Origin: Chloroflexota bacterium
GTDB taxonomy: Bacteria > Chloroflexota > Dehalococcoidia > JACQUA01
Length of the DNA stretch: 34,279 nucleotides
NCBI GenBank assembly: GCA_016210565.1
Contig: JACQUA010000171.1
Coordinates: 1-34,279 of the forward strand
Direction: 5' to 3'
The position numbers and the translations under genes were made by a program. Below the pieces are notes generated by a model, which had not been told where the DNA came from, did no database searches, and saw only the letters and a program-made list of their open reading frames with translations. Positions 24,440 through 33,017 of the stretch are shown one piece after another (position 1 is the stretch's first letter; every line of letters begins with the position of its first letter).

Positions 24440-24925
24440 ATGGAACCGCGTTTTATCGTTGATAGCAACGCCGGGAAACTGGCCCGGTGGCTCCGGCTGA
24501 TAGGGTACGACACCCTCTATTATCGTGAGGGCCCCGATAGGGATATGCTGGCCACAGCCATCGCCGAGGACCGGATCGTGCTCACCCGCGACACCCGCAT
24601 CTTCGAGCAGAAGGTGATTACCGGGGGCCGGATAAAAGCAATCTTGCTGGAGGATGACAGCACCGAAAAGCAGCTCAAGCAGGTGACGAGCGCCCTCAAC
24701 CTGGACCTATTCCATCATCCGCTCTCCCGCTGCCTGGAGTGCAACGCTCCCCTGGCCCCCGCGGCCCCGGAAGAGGTCAGGGACATCGTGCCGCCCTTCG
24801 TTTTCAAGAAGCAGACGCGGTTCTTCCGCTGCCCGGCCTGCCACCGGGTCTACTGGGAAGGCAGCCACAAGAAGGCCATCGAGACCCGGCTGAAGAAACT
24901 GGTTGGAGAACGACAATCCCTGTAG
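24440..24925 (+). CDS. Mut7-C RNase domain protein
   Basis: This is a 161-residue predicted RNase. The first half is a PIN-like Mut7-C domain (PF01927) with its conserved start (FIVDSNAGKLARWLRLIGYD), DRDMLATA and IVLTRDT acidic motifs. The second half is a zinc ribbon (SRCLECNAPLAP, then FRCPACHRVYWEGSH) with two Cys pairs. The family is named after the C-terminus of nematode MUT-7; the bacterial role is not settled, and RNA processing or decay is assumed. I use the ATG at 24440, because the GTG at 24401 would add 13 residues read from the hairpin repeat. The ribosome-binding site is weak. Confidence 0.88.
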   Translation: MEPRFIVDSNAGKLARWLRLIGYDTLYYREGPDRDMLATAIAEDRIVLTRDTRIFEQKVITGGRIKAILLEDDSTEKQLKQVTSALNLDLFHHPLSRCLECNAPLAPAAPEEVRDIVPPFVFKKQTRFFRCPACHRVYWEGSHKKAIETRLKKLVGERQSL

Positions 24926-25036
24926 CCGCACTCTTTACGGGTGCGCGGGTCGTGCTTGGTTGGCCGCCACGTTTCGATCCCGCCGCGCCGGGACAAGGGG
25001 TGTAGCTACGGGTTTCCACACTTCATGCAGCAAGAC

Positions 25037-25071
25037 CACAGTCGGGGACGACTGTGCCACCCGTTTTTTTT
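25037..25071 (+). terminator. Terminator of the upstream unit
   Basis: CACAGTCG and CGACTGTG form an 8-bp stem with loop GGGA, followed after seven bases by eight T. It lies between the Mut7-C gene and the rpsF promoter. A partial GACACCC-type repeat (AAGGGGTGTAGCTACGG) sits just upstream at about 24991-25009; nothing else is seen in 24926-25036. Confidence 0.6.
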
Positions 25072-25097
25072 GTTTTTGGGTGTTTCTATGTTATAAT
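25070..25097 (+). promoter_or_regulatory. Promoter of the rpsF operon
   Basis: TTGTTT (25070-25075), a 16-base spacer ending in TGT, and a perfect TATAAT (25092-25097) form an extended -10 promoter. It lies about 57 bases before the rpsF start. Confidence 0.65.
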
Positions 25098-25153
25098 CTT
25101 GGCTGAATCTAAAGCCGTTGCCAAAAATTCTGTAGTCATGAGGTGTTTCATTA

Positions 25154-25552
25154 TTGAAAGACTATGAACTGGTAGTAATATATAAGCCCGAGATAACGGA
25201 TGAGAACCTTCCCTCCACTATCGAGGGGATGAGCAAGTTCATCGGCGACCGGGGCGGCGCCGTGACCGAGGTAAACCGGTGGGGCCGCCGCAAGCTGGCC
25301 TACTCCATCAAGGGCGCAGCGGAAGGAAGCTACGTCTTCACTCGTTTCAAAGGGGAAGCAAAGCTGCTGTTAGCCCTGGAGAGCAATCTCAAGATGTCTG
25401 AAGCGGTCCTGCGCCACCTTTTGATCCGCACCGAGAAACCCCCGGCCCCGGCGCCGGCGGTCCCGGCCCCGGCGCCGGCGCCCCAGGGTCCGCAGGTCCA
25501 GCAGTCGCCTCCGTCACAACCGGCCGAGCCAGCTAAGTCCGAACCATCTTAG
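25154..25552 (+). CDS. rpsF: 30S ribosomal protein S6
   Basis: This 132-residue protein of the small-subunit platform binds 16S rRNA together with S18. Residues 1-95 are the normal S6 fold (YELVVIYKPE, NRWGRRKLAY, then EGSYVFTRF). Residues 96-132 are an added tail rich in Pro, Ala and Gln. The start is TTG, with GAGGTG eight bases upstream. It opens the operon rpsF-ssb-rpsR-PPIase with short gaps (33, 64 and 12 bases). The tail is low complexity and matched by a similar one on S18. Confidence 0.95.
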   Translation: MKDYELVVIYKPEITDENLPSTIEGMSKFIGDRGGAVTEVNRWGRRKLAYSIKGAAEGSYVFTRFKGEAKLLLALESNLKMSEAVLRHLLIRTEKPPAPAPAVPAPAPAPQGPQVQQSPPSQPAEPAKSEPS

Positions 25553-25585
25553 CCTGAGTCAGGGGAAGCTGAAAGGAGTATTGAC

Positions 25586-25981
25586 GTGGCCAGTCTCAAC
25601 AAGATTATCGTCATTGGCAACGTGGGAAAGGACCCCGAAATGCGCTATACTCCCACGGGCGCGCCGGTAACATCCTTCAGCATAGCTACCAACCACTCTT
25701 ACAACTCCCCCGAAGGGGAACGCAAGCAGGAGACGGAATGGTTCAACGTGGTGACCTGGAACCGGCTCGCTGAGACGTGCAACCAGTTCCTTACCAAAGG
25801 TAAGCAAGCCTATGTCGAAGGCAGGCTCCGGACCCGGGTCTGGGAGGGGCGGGACGGGCAAAAGCGCACCTCGATAGAGATCATCGCCAACAAGGTGCTC
25901 TTCCTGGACAAGCAGGCCGCCGCCGCCTTGCCCGAAGACGGAGCCCCCGACGAAGTGGAGCCCGGGGACCTCAGCCTGTAG
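25586..25981 (+). CDS. ssb: Single-stranded DNA-binding protein
   Basis: This is a 131-residue OB-fold protein that binds single-stranded DNA in replication and repair, as a tetramer in most bacteria. It shows LNKIIVIGNVGKDPEMRY, WFNVVTWNRLAE and YVEGRLRTRVWEGRDGQKR. The GTG start has AAAGGAG seven bases upstream. The linker after residue 110 is short and acidic. The usual C-terminal tip ends in an acidic run followed by Pro-Phe; here it ends PGDLSL, with no terminal Phe. The tip normally docks partner proteins, so this is unusual and could affect interactions. It lies between rpsF and rpsR as in most bacteria. Confidence 0.95.
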   Translation: MASLNKIIVIGNVGKDPEMRYTPTGAPVTSFSIATNHSYNSPEGERKQETEWFNVVTWNRLAETCNQFLTKGKQAYVEGRLRTRVWEGRDGQKRTSIEIIANKVLFLDKQAAAALPEDGAPDEVEPGDLSL

Positions 25982-26045
25982 AGGGCCGGCAGGTAATCTT
26001 AATTCTTGACTATTCAATCCTGATTTTTCCTGGAGATAAGAAGAT

Positions 26046-26447
26046 ATGCAAGCAAGACCTGGTACTGGACCAAGACGCCCTTTCAGAGGCCGGGGAGAAC
26101 GCAAGCCCCGGTTCATCCCGAGGCGGAAAGTCTGCACTTTTTGTACCGTCAAGGACGCGGTTATCGACTACAAAGACGCCGTCAGACTGAGGCGATTCCT
26201 GTCTGACAGCGGGAAAATAGAGCGGCGTTACAAAACCGGGACCTGCGCCAGGCACCAGCGCGCCCTGGCCACAGCTATCTCCAGAGCCCGCCTGCTTGCG
26301 CTGTTGCCGTACACCGCGGCCCACATCCGGAGGATTGCGGGAGTGTCGCCTGCCGCGGCCCCACCGCCGCCAGCCACGCCAGCCACGCCGCCGGCGGCAG
26401 CGGTCCCCCCGGCCCCCGCCGCCACCCCACAACCAGCCTCAGCATAA
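26046..26447 (+). CDS. rpsR: 30S ribosomal protein S18
   Basis: This 133-residue protein is the partner of S6 on the platform. The core is at residues 28-98 (KVCTFCTVKDAVIDYKD, IERRYKTGTCARHQRALA, ISRARLLALLPYT). Zinc-binding residues C30, C33, C67 and H70 are present, so it is the zinc-containing form. The N-terminus is basic. From about residue 100 a Pro/Ala-rich tail of 34 residues is added, absent from most S18 proteins. GGAG lies upstream of the ATG. The foldase gene follows after 12 bases. Confidence 0.95.
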   Translation: MQARPGTGPRRPFRGRGERKPRFIPRRKVCTFCTVKDAVIDYKDAVRLRRFLSDSGKIERRYKTGTCARHQRALATAISRARLLALLPYTAAHIRRIAGVSPAAAPPPPATPATPPAAAVPPAPAATPQPASA

Positions 26448-26459
26448 CAGGAGTCCGGC

Positions 26460-27812
26460 TTGCCCAGGAAACATAAACCCGTACCGGAGCGCGTCCCCTC
26501 CAGATTGCAGCTTTCAAAATGGGAGCGCCAGAAAAAGCTGCAGCGATTGGTCCTTATCTCCGGCGTTTTTGTCATCGCTGCCGTTCTGGGTATCCTTTCC
26601 TTCGGATACTACGACAATCGCATAAAGCCCTCCCTCGCGGAAAAGGAAGACTTTTCCCAGGCCGCCCTCAAGGTCAACGGCAAGGTCTTCACCAAGGAAG
26701 CGCTATACAAGATGCTGATGTTTTTCAGCTACCGCCGGGAGGAAACTGCCAACGCCCCGCTTCTCAACAGTACCATCGAGTATCTCCAGAACTCGGAAAT
26801 CCTCGAACAGGAAGCCCGGAAGCTGAACATTCAGGTGTCCCCGGAGGAAATCGACAAGGACCTCCGGAAAAGCTTCGGTGGAAAGGAAGAGGACTTCGCC
26901 CGGGTGTACCGCCTCAACCTGGAGGCAGTGGACCTCACGGATGAGGAATACCGAAACCTGGTCCGGTGGGAACTGGTCAAGACCAAACTGAGGGACCAGG
27001 TTATTGTGCCCACGGTACCCAGGGAGGAAATGCACGCCCAGGTGGAGAGGATACTGCTACCCACCGAGGACGAGGCGAAAAAGGTGGTACAGCAACTGCA
27101 GAACGGCGCCGCGTTCCCGGCCCTGGTCAAAGAGCTGTCCCAGGACCCCGCCTCCAAGGACAAGGATGGGAATGTCGGCTGGATGCTCCGCGATGACGTG
27201 AGCAAGACCTTCGGCGAAGTCACTTTCAAACTCAAAAAGGGTGAGCTCAGCCAGCCTTTTTTTGATAAGGGCGCCTATTTGAAGGGTAGTGGATACTGGA
27301 TCCTCAAGGTGACCGAGAAGCTGGAGAACAGTGTGAAGGCCCACGGCATCCTGCTGCGGACCGAGGCGGAAGCGCGCGAGGTCAAAAAACGACTGGAACA
27401 GGGCGAGGACTTTGTCACTCTGGCCAAGGAGGTTTCTGCGGACGCGTTCACCGAGGCGGTCGGGGGAGACCTCGGGGAGGTCACCAGAGGCTCCTTCTCC
27501 CCGGAGGTTGAGCAGGTACTATTCAACCTCGAACCGGGCGCGTTGGGAGGCCCCGTTTTGGACGCCACGCGCACTCTACAGGGCGGCTACTGGGTGGTCC
27601 GCGGGGTGGAAGAACCCCAGATGCGAGAACTGGAGAAGTCAAAACTGGAAGCCCGCCAGGCCGAGGCTTTCCAGAACTGGTTCGAAGAGAAGAAGAAGGA
27701 CTATTCCCTGGAGAACTTCCTGGACACCACGGACAAGCGGAACGCCATTATGCTCAAGGCCGCCACCGAGTACATGATCAGGCTACAGCAAAAGAAGTCC
27801 GGGAGAAGATAA
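26460..27812 (+). CDS. Membrane-anchored peptidyl-prolyl isomerase (PpiC/SurA-like)
   Basis: This is a 450-residue foldase. The basic N-terminus is followed by one membrane segment (residues 30-51), so the rest faces outside. A SurA-N-like helical chaperone part (about 65-190) precedes two parvulin-type rotamase domains (about 190-310 and 310-415), with the usual KVVQQLQNGAAFPALVKELSQ and EVKKRLEQGEDFVTLAKEVS motifs. Each normally isomerises prolyl bonds and assists folding of exported proteins. The start is TTG with AGGAG six bases upstream, 12 bases after the rpsR stop, so it is in the ribosomal operon. PrsA is the closest functional parallel, but there is no lipobox. Confidence 0.88.
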   Translation: MPRKHKPVPERVPSRLQLSKWERQKKLQRLVLISGVFVIAAVLGILSFGYYDNRIKPSLAEKEDFSQAALKVNGKVFTKEALYKMLMFFSYRREETANAPLLNSTIEYLQNSEILEQEARKLNIQVSPEEIDKDLRKSFGGKEEDFARVYRLNLEAVDLTDEEYRNLVRWELVKTKLRDQVIVPTVPREEMHAQVERILLPTEDEAKKVVQQLQNGAAFPALVKELSQDPASKDKDGNVGWMLRDDVSKTFGEVTFKLKKGELSQPFFDKGAYLKGSGYWILKVTEKLENSVKAHGILLRTEAEAREVKKRLEQGEDFVTLAKEVSADAFTEAVGGDLGEVTRGSFSPEVEQVLFNLEPGALGGPVLDATRTLQGGYWVVRGVEEPQMRELEKSKLEARQAEAFQNWFEEKKKDYSLENFLDTTDKRNAIMLKAATEYMIRLQQKKSGRR

Positions 27813-27819
27813 CGCCCGG

Positions 27820-28075
27820 AATGACGAAGTTCGAATGACGAATGACCAATCGTTGCAGCATACACCGGTCATTCGAATTTCGTAATTCGTCATTGCTACG
27901 AAAATGTCATTGCGAGCGAAGCGAAGCAATCTCCCGGCCTGTTCAGCCAACTGGGGGATTGCTTCATCGCTTCGCTCCTCGCAAACACAGTCCTTTTTCA
28001 TTCTTGATGGTCCCGACTCGTCGGGATGAGTGATTGATTGATTCGTCATTCGGGTTTCGTCATTAGTCATTTCGG
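27820..28075. repeat. Mixed palindromic repeats (CGTCATTCG, TTGCGAGCGAAGC and TCCCGAC types)
   Basis: No gene lies in 27813-28129. Three palindromes are seen. (1) About 27820-27893: GAATGACGAAGTTCGAATGA against its imperfect complement. (2) 27910-27984: TTGCGAG...GAAGCAATC paired with GATTGCTTC...CTCGCAA, a sequence common in many bacterial intergenic repeats. (3) 28011-28026: TCCCGAC/GTCGGGA. Further CGTCATTCG units follow to 28075. Confidence 0.75.
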
Positions 28076-28129
28076 TGTCGGCTTGCCCGGTTTAGGATTC
28101 TGCATTTCGGACTCAGGATTTCTCGATAC

Positions 28130-29425
28130 ATGGTTGTGAAAACCGTCAACGTCGGTCTCATCGGTCTGGGTACTATCGGCACCGGTGTAGCGAAAGTACT
28201 TACCGAGAAGAGAGAGAACCTGTCGGCCGTTGCCGGGTATCCCCTGCTTCTCAAGAAGATCGCCGACATTGATATCAAAAGGCCCCGCCCGGTCAAGTTG
28301 GACCCTTCCCTGTTGACCACCGACGCCCGGGAAATTCTCGACAATCCGGACATAGCCATCGTAATCGAGCTTGTTGGCGGCGAAAACCCGGCCCGGTCGT
28401 ACATCGCCGATGCGCTGAAAAACGGAAAAAGCGTGGTTACCGCCAACAAGGAAGTGATTGCGAAGCACGGGCCGGAATTGCTGGGTCTGGCCCGGGAACA
28501 CCACACCGCCCTTCGCTACGAAGCCAGCGTTGGGGGCGGCATTCCCCTGATCAGCCCCCTCCAGAGAGACCTGGCCGCCAACACTTTCTCCTCGATTCAC
28601 GCCATTATCAACGGAACGACCAACTATATCCTGACCAAGATGTCCGATGAGGGACTGGACTTCGCCGTGGCCCTGAAACAGGCCCAGGAACTGGGCTACG
28701 CCGAGGCGGACCCGACCAACGACGTCGAAGGAATCGATGCCGCCTACAAGCTGGCCATCATGTGCACGCTGGCCTATCACAGCGTGGTGCGGCCCGCCGA
28801 TGTCTACCGCGAGGGGATCTCGCGGCTGACCTGGAAGGATTTCCGCTACGCCAGGGAATTAGGCTACGCCATAAAGCTCCTGGCTATGGGGAAATCCCAG
28901 GACGGCGCCCTGGAAGCCAGGGTGCATCCGGTGTTCATACCCGAAAACAGTCTGCTGGCCAAAGTCAAGGGCGTCTTCAACGCGGTCCAAATTCACGGGG
29001 ACCTGGTCGGGGACCTCATTCTCTACGGCAGAGGCGCCGGGGCGGAGCCAACCTCCAGCGCCGTGGTAGCCGACGTCATCGCCCTGGCCCAGAGCATCGG
29101 CGCCGGCGCCGGTCACCTGCCGGCCCCGCTGCCGGACCGGAAGAAGAACGTCAAGCCCATCAGCGACATCGCCACCCGGTATTATCTGCGGATGAACGTG
29201 GCCGATAGCCCCGGAGTCCTCGCCAAGATTTCCAGGGTGCTGGGCGACCACAACATCAGCATTTCCGCCGTTATTCAGAAAGAAGTGGACTTGCAGGCAC
29301 AGAGAGCGGAAATCGTCATCATGACCCACACCGCTGTGGAAGCGGCCGTGCAGATGGCCCGAAGAGAGCTGGAGAAGCTGGATGTGGTCAAGGAAATCAA
29401 TAACATCATCCGGGTAGAGGGCTAA
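28130..29425 (+). CDS. hom: Homoserine dehydrogenase
   Basis: This 431-residue enzyme reduces aspartate semialdehyde to homoserine with NAD(P)H, the branch-point step to threonine and methionine. It has the dinucleotide fold ([11 protein letters not shown]), the catalytic-domain signature ([11 protein letters not shown], then [20 protein letters not shown]) and a C-terminal ACT regulatory domain (about 345-431, [20 protein letters not shown]), the usual site of feedback inhibition by threonine. Length and order match the three-domain form. The start is ATG with a weak AGGA 12 bases upstream. thrC follows with its ATG sharing one base with this stop. Confidence 0.95.
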   Translation: MVVKTVNVGLIGLGTIGTGVAKVLTEKRENLSAVAGYPLLLKKIADIDIKRPRPVKLDPSLLTTDAREILDNPDIAIVIELVGGENPARSYIADALKNGKSVVTANKEVIAKHGPELLGLAREHHTALRYEASVGGGIPLISPLQRDLAANTFSSIHAIINGTTNYILTKMSDEGLDFAVALKQAQELGYAEADPTNDVEGIDAAYKLAIMCTLAYHSVVRPADVYREGISRLTWKDFRYARELGYAIKLLAMGKSQDGALEARVHPVFIPENSLLAKVKGVFNAVQIHGDLVGDLILYGRGAGAEPTSSAVVADVIALAQSIGAGAGHLPAPLPDRKKNVKPISDIATRYYLRMNVADSPGVLAKISRVLGDHNISISAVIQKEVDLQAQRAEIVIMTHTAVEAAVQMARRELEKLDVVKEINNIIRVEG

Positions 29426-30474
29426 TGGAGCGGGGAGTCCTCTTCAAGTACCGCGACTTCCTGCCCGTAACTTCCAAAACCCCTTTAATCAGCCTCGGTG
29501 AGGGCGATACGCCGCTGGTGCCCTCGGTCAAAATAGGCAGGGAGTTGGGTTGCAACCTCTATTTCAAGCTGGAAGGCTGCAACCCCACCGGCTCATTCAA
29601 GGACCGGGGCATGGTGGTGGCAGTGGCCAAAGCCATGGAAAGCGGCGCCACGTCCATCATGTGCGCTTCCACCGGCAATACCAGCGCCTCGGCCGCCGCC
29701 TACGGCGCCCGGTGCGGGCTCACCGTCTGGGTCCTGGTGCCCCACGGCAAGATCGCTATCGGCAAGCTGGCCCAGGCCATCGTCTACGGAGCAGGGATTA
29801 TCAACATCGAAGGCAACTTCGATGAAGCCCTGGACATTGTCCGCAGCCTCACCCAGAGACACCCCGTAGCCCTGGTCAACTCCATCAACCCCTTCCGCAT
29901 CGAGGGGCAGAAGACCGCCTCGTTTGAAGTTATCGATGTCCTCGGCGATGCCCCGGACTTCCTCTTTATCCCGGTGGGGAATGCCGGCAACATCACCGCC
30001 TACTGGAAAGGCTTCAAGGAGCACCATGCCCGTCGCCTGGCGAGCAAGACCCCCCGGATGATGGGCTTCGAAGCGGAAGGCGCGGCCGCCATTGTCAGAG
30101 GGCATCCTATAAAAGAACCCCAGACGGTGGCCAGCGCCATCAGGATAGGAAATCCCGCCAGTTGGAAGAGCGCCGAAAACGCCGCCCGGGAATCGGGGGG
30201 CAATATAGACTTCGTGACGGACGAGGAAATCCTGGCCGCCTACTACGCCCTGGCCACCAGGGAAGGCGTTTTCGGAGAGCCCGCTTCCGCGGCTTCAGTG
30301 GCCGGGCTGCTCAAGGCGGTCAAGAACGGCCTGGACGTTTCGGGGAAGACCATCGTCTGCGTCATCACCGGTTCCGGCCTGAAAGACCCCGACACGGCCA
30401 TCACCCGCGCCCCGGAAATCCAGCAAGCCCGGGCTGACCTGGCCGAGGTGGAAAAAATCCTGGGCTGGGCGTAG
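29425..30474 (+). CDS. thrC: Threonine synthase
   Basis: This is a 349-residue PLP enzyme that converts phosphohomoserine to threonine. The PLP-binding lysine is K59 in [10 protein letters not shown]; the pyrophosphate loop [14 protein letters not shown] and the late [10 protein letters not shown] are typical. It is the short bacterial/archaeal form without the long C-terminal insert. The gene overlaps hom by one base, so the two are translationally coupled. Homoserine kinase (thrB), needed between the two steps, is not in the window and must lie elsewhere, or be replaced. Confidence 0.95.
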   Translation: MERGVLFKYRDFLPVTSKTPLISLGEGDTPLVPSVKIGRELGCNLYFKLEGCNPTGSFKDRGMVVAVAKAMESGATSIMCASTGNTSASAAAYGARCGLTVWVLVPHGKIAIGKLAQAIVYGAGIINIEGNFDEALDIVRSLTQRHPVALVNSINPFRIEGQKTASFEVIDVLGDAPDFLFIPVGNAGNITAYWKGFKEHHARRLASKTPRMMGFEAEGAAAIVRGHPIKEPQTVASAIRIGNPASWKSAENAARESGGNIDFVTDEEILAAYYALATREGVFGEPASAASVAGLLKAVKNGLDVSGKTIVCVITGSGLKDPDTAITRAPEIQQARADLAEVEKILGWA

Positions 30475-30478
30475 GGGC

Positions 30479-30660
30479 ACGGCATGCCTGTGGGTAGCAC
30501 AGGCGTCCCTGCCCGTGCGGGCGGGCTTGCAAGGCAACAAGCCCCGTAGCGATCCCGACAGGTCGGGACCCCTGTCGTTCCGCGGATGGCTGCCAGGTTT
30601 CGACACCCGCTCCGCTTTGCGAGAGTCCGCAAGGCGGACAAGGGGTGTCGCTACGGGGTT
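30479..30660. repeat. Palindromic repeats between thrC and the TA pair
   Basis: Three families are found side by side. A CACAGGC-type palindrome (about 30479-30526) is followed by TCCCGAC/GTCGGGA at 30553-30568. Next is a GACACCC...GGGTGTC hairpin (30599-30656) with an inner TCCGCTTTGCG/CGCAAGGCGGA stem. Nothing else is seen until the promoter at 30697. Confidence 0.75.
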
Positions 30661-30696
30661 CTTAGCATCTCAGTTGCAGTTAGTTCACCACCGAAA

Positions 30697-30725
30697 TTGA
30701 TTTTTCCCTGGTTTTTTAGTAATCT
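30697..30725 (+). promoter_or_regulatory. Possible promoter of the toxin-antitoxin pair
   Basis: TTGATT (30697-30702) and TAATCT (30720-30725) are spaced 17 bases, 23 bases before the antitoxin ATG. The -10 is weak, so this is tentative. Confidence 0.4.
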
Positions 30726-30748
30726 GGTCAAACACAGCGGGGATCACC

Positions 30749-30937
30749 ATGCGAATCCGAATGGAAAAGGAACAGGCCCATAAACTGATTGACAGAATGC
30801 CACCCGACGCCACGTGGGATGACCTCGTGCACGAAATCTATGTGCGAGAGGTAATAGAACACGGTTTAGCCGACAGCGAAGCCGGCAAGACAAAAAACGT
30901 GAAAGAAGTCCGGGCCAGGTACGGCCTCGGGGAATGA
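30749..30937 (+). CDS. Antitoxin of a ParE-type pair
   Basis: This 62-residue acidic protein lies directly before a ParE/RelE toxin and overlaps it by four bases (ATGA). That order and overlap are the usual antitoxin arrangement. The sequence (EKEQAHKLIDRMPPDATWDD, then VREVIEHGLADSEAGKTKNV) looks like the small antitoxin family found with ParE-type toxins rather than a canonical ribbon-helix-helix. The C-terminus (VKEVRARYGLGE) probably wraps the toxin. It would neutralise the toxin and may repress the operon. GGGGA is upstream of the ATG. Confidence 0.8.
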   Translation: MRIRMEKEQAHKLIDRMPPDATWDDLVHEIYVREVIEHGLADSEAGKTKNVKEVRARYGLGE

Positions 30938-31227
30938 AAGTCCACTGGACGGAGACGGCTCAGGCGCATCTTGATGCCATTTACGTTTACATATCCCGGG
31001 ACTCGCCGGAGTACGCCCTCCGGATGGTTGATAGTCTTACCAGACGGTCGCAGCAGCTCGCCGATCTTCCACTATCCGGTCGCAAGGTGCCGGAGTTCGA
31101 AACAGAGAACGTCCGGGAGGTGATTGAGGGGGCGTATCGGGTCATCTACCACGTCAAACCAGACATGATCGAAGTTTTGGCCGTGATTCACGGTTCCCAG
31201 GATATTCTCCGGGCAAAGACAAGCTAA
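30934..31227 (+). CDS. ParE/RelE-superfamily toxin
   Basis: This 97-residue protein has the RelE/ParE fold pattern: WTETAQAHLDAIYVYISRDS, then LADLPLSGRKVPEFETENVREVIEGAYRV (in parts) and a final beta-strand pair (IEVLAVIHGSQDIL). The RxxxxGAYRVIYHV core fits ParE proteins, which poison DNA gyrase; RelE-like mRNA cleavage cannot be excluded from sequence. The gene is complete and coupled to its antitoxin, in contrast to the ruined vapBC at 17.1-17.8 kb. It starts at the ATGA overlap. Confidence 0.88.
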   Translation: MKVHWTETAQAHLDAIYVYISRDSPEYALRMVDSLTRRSQQLADLPLSGRKVPEFETENVREVIEGAYRVIYHVKPDMIEVLAVIHGSQDILRAKTS

Positions 31228-31341
31228 CCCGCTTAGTCCCTGGTCCAATCAGACACAAAATGGGTTAATGTCTCAAAATCCGGTTTCCAGAGGCCCCGAT
31301 GCACCCGGGGATACCGGGTAGCGTCGGGGGAGGCAGAGTCC

Positions 31342-31917
31342 ATGAAACAAAGAATCGAAAACTCCGGCAGCTTCAGTTTCCACTATCCCGGTGCGCCGAT
31401 AATCGTCACGGCGAAGCACGGCCTCAAAGAAAACGCCATGACCGCCGTCTGGCACTGCCCGCTCTCCTTCAGCCCGTCCCTGTACGGCATCGCCCTCAGC
31501 TCCAGGAGGTTCACCTGCCAGCTCATCCTGGACAGCAAGGAGTTCGGGGTTAACTTCATGCCGCTGGAGAAGGTGGAACTCGTGGCCGCTGTCGGGGGAA
31601 GCAGGGGCGCAGAGATAGACAAGTTCGAGAAGTTCAAGCTGGCCAAAGAGAAGCCTCTTAAGACATCGGTCCCCGTCCTCAAGGACGCCTGTGCCACCTA
31701 CGAATGCCGCCTGCACGACCACCGGACCTACGGCGACCATGAGCTGCTGGTGGGAGAGGTGGTGGCGGTCCACTACGAAAAGGACGCCTTTACGGAAAGG
31801 GGTCTGAATCTCCAGGCAGTGAATGCCCTTCTCTATCTTGGCGGCGACAACTACGGCACCCCGGCCAAAGACGTTTTCCAGCACTGGGACCGCCAGGCCT
31901 ACGGCAAGAAGTCGTGA
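31342..31917 (+). CDS. Flavin reductase-like FMN-binding protein
   Basis: This 191-residue protein is of the flavin reductase-like domain family (split-barrel FMN-binding). Typical are the start (YPGAPIIVTAKHGLKENAMT), the beta-strand LYGIALSSRRFTCQLILDS with KEFGVNFMP, and the late CRLHDHRTYGDHELLVGEVV. Members reduce flavin with NAD(P)H or bind FMN for other redox work; the partner is unknown, as no flavin monooxygenase lies nearby. GGGAGG lies about ten bases upstream of the ATG. It is monocistronic, 114 bases after the toxin gene and before a palindromic repeat. Confidence 0.87.
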   Translation: MKQRIENSGSFSFHYPGAPIIVTAKHGLKENAMTAVWHCPLSFSPSLYGIALSSRRFTCQLILDSKEFGVNFMPLEKVELVAAVGGSRGAEIDKFEKFKLAKEKPLKTSVPVLKDACATYECRLHDHRTYGDHELLVGEVVAVHYEKDAFTERGLNLQAVNALLYLGGDNYGTPAKDVFQHWDRQAYGKKS

Positions 31918-31920
31918 CGA

Positions 31921-32090
31921 AATTCAAAATTCAAAACCAAAATGCAAAATGACAGATGAAAGTTCAAAATGGGCTATCAGCCTTCAGCCTTTCTGTGGAT
32001 AGGCCAACGGTTGGCTGAGGCTGATAGCTGAGAGCCGACAGCCTTTTTGCATTTTGGTCTGTCATTTTGATCTTTGACCTTTGGTCTTTC
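31921..32090. repeat. Long inverted-repeat (MITE-like) element
   Basis: The left arm (CAAAATGCAAAATGACAGA, about 31938-31956) and right arm (TTTTTGCATTTTGGTCTGTC, about 32044-32063) are imperfect complements. Inside them GCTATCAGCC...CAGCC pairs with GGCTGAGGCTGATAGC. The whole could form one hairpin of about 130-170 bases. It has no coding capacity and ends just before the folE ribosome-binding site. Confidence 0.65.
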
Positions 32091-32103
32091 CGGGGAGCCG
32101 ACC

Positions 32104-32676
32104 ATGGTCGACGAACAGCGAATAGCCAGAGCCGTTACTGAAATCATCAAAGCCGTTGGCGAGGACCCGGACCGGGAAGGACTCAAGGGCACGCCGCAGC
32201 GGGTGGCCGAGATGTATGCAGAAATCTTCCAGGGCATGGGGGTTGACCCGGGCAAGGAGCTGGCGGCCGGCTTCGAGGAGGGCCATCACGAGATGGTCAT
32301 CCTGTCCGACATACCTTTCTACTCCCTCTGCGAGCACCATCTTCTGCCTTTTTTCGGGGTGGTCCACATCGGGTACATCCCGAACGAAAACGGACGTGTG
32401 GTGGGCGCCAGCAAACTGGGGCGGGTGGTCGATATCATCGCCAAACGCCCGCAGCTCCAGGAACGGATGACCACCCAGATAGCGGATGCGATTACCCGGG
32501 CGCTGCAGCCTGACGGCGTGGCCGTGATCATCCAGGCGGAGCACCTCTGCATGACCATGCGGGGCATCAAGAAGCCCGGCAGCAACATCATCACCTCGGC
32601 CAACCGCGGCCTCTTCCGCCGGAAGATCGCCACCCGCGCCGAATTCCTCTCCCTCGTCCAGCGCCAGGCAAAATAG
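32104..32676 (+). CDS. folE: GTP cyclohydrolase I
   Basis: This 190-residue enzyme converts GTP to dihydroneopterin triphosphate and formate, the first step of folate and of queuosine/7-deazaguanine synthesis. Zinc ligands are present: C76 with its neighbouring His (SLCEHHLLPF) and the later Cys in AEHLCMTMRG. The conserved EDPDREGLKGTPQRVA start and GASKLGR motif are intact. The ATG at 32104 has GGGGAG upstream; an ORF start 10 codons earlier (32074) would read into repeat sequence. It is monocistronic. Confidence 0.95.
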   Translation: MVDEQRIARAVTEIIKAVGEDPDREGLKGTPQRVAEMYAEIFQGMGVDPGKELAAGFEEGHHEMVILSDIPFYSLCEHHLLPFFGVVHIGYIPNENGRVVGASKLGRVVDIIAKRPQLQERMTTQIADAITRALQPDGVAVIIQAEHLCMTMRGIKKPGSNIITSANRGLFRRKIATRAEFLSLVQRQAK

Positions 32677-32689
32677 AAGTCCAGAGTCT

Positions 32690-33017
32690 GGAGTCGAGAG
32701 TCTATGTAGGGTGGGTTAAGCGCAATGGGGTGGTGCTGGTGCGGGCGGTTGCGCGAACCCACCAGAAAGATTCAAGATTACCGATTCAATCCCCCATCCC
32801 GACGAGTCGGGGCCATGAAGGATAAGAAAAGGTCCCCACAGGCAGGGACGCCTGTGCCACCCTATTTTCGAAGATTACAAGATTCCCCAGCCCGGGTAGC
32901 CGTCCGTCATTCGGGTTTCGTCATTTCTCTCTTTGATTGGTCATTCGTCATTCGGACTTTGTCATTCCGTGTGGTGGCTTCGAATCTTGAATCTGTAATC
33001 TGTAATCTTCTAATCCT
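32690..33017. repeat. Intergenic repeats before ilvE
   Basis: No gene is present. It contains an inverted repeat GGTGGGTTAAGCGCAA (32710-32725) with TTGCGCGAACCCACC (32749-32763), a TCCCGAC/GTCGGGG hairpin (32797-32812), and a CACAGGC palindrome at about 32836-32862. CGTCATTCG units (about 32907-32965) and heptamer-like AATCTGT units (about 32986-33006) follow. Confidence 0.7.

Noticed and set aside
27910..27984. CRISPR-like repeat near 27.9 kb
   Set aside because: It is a single palindrome without regular spacers. No CRISPR array or cas gene is visible.
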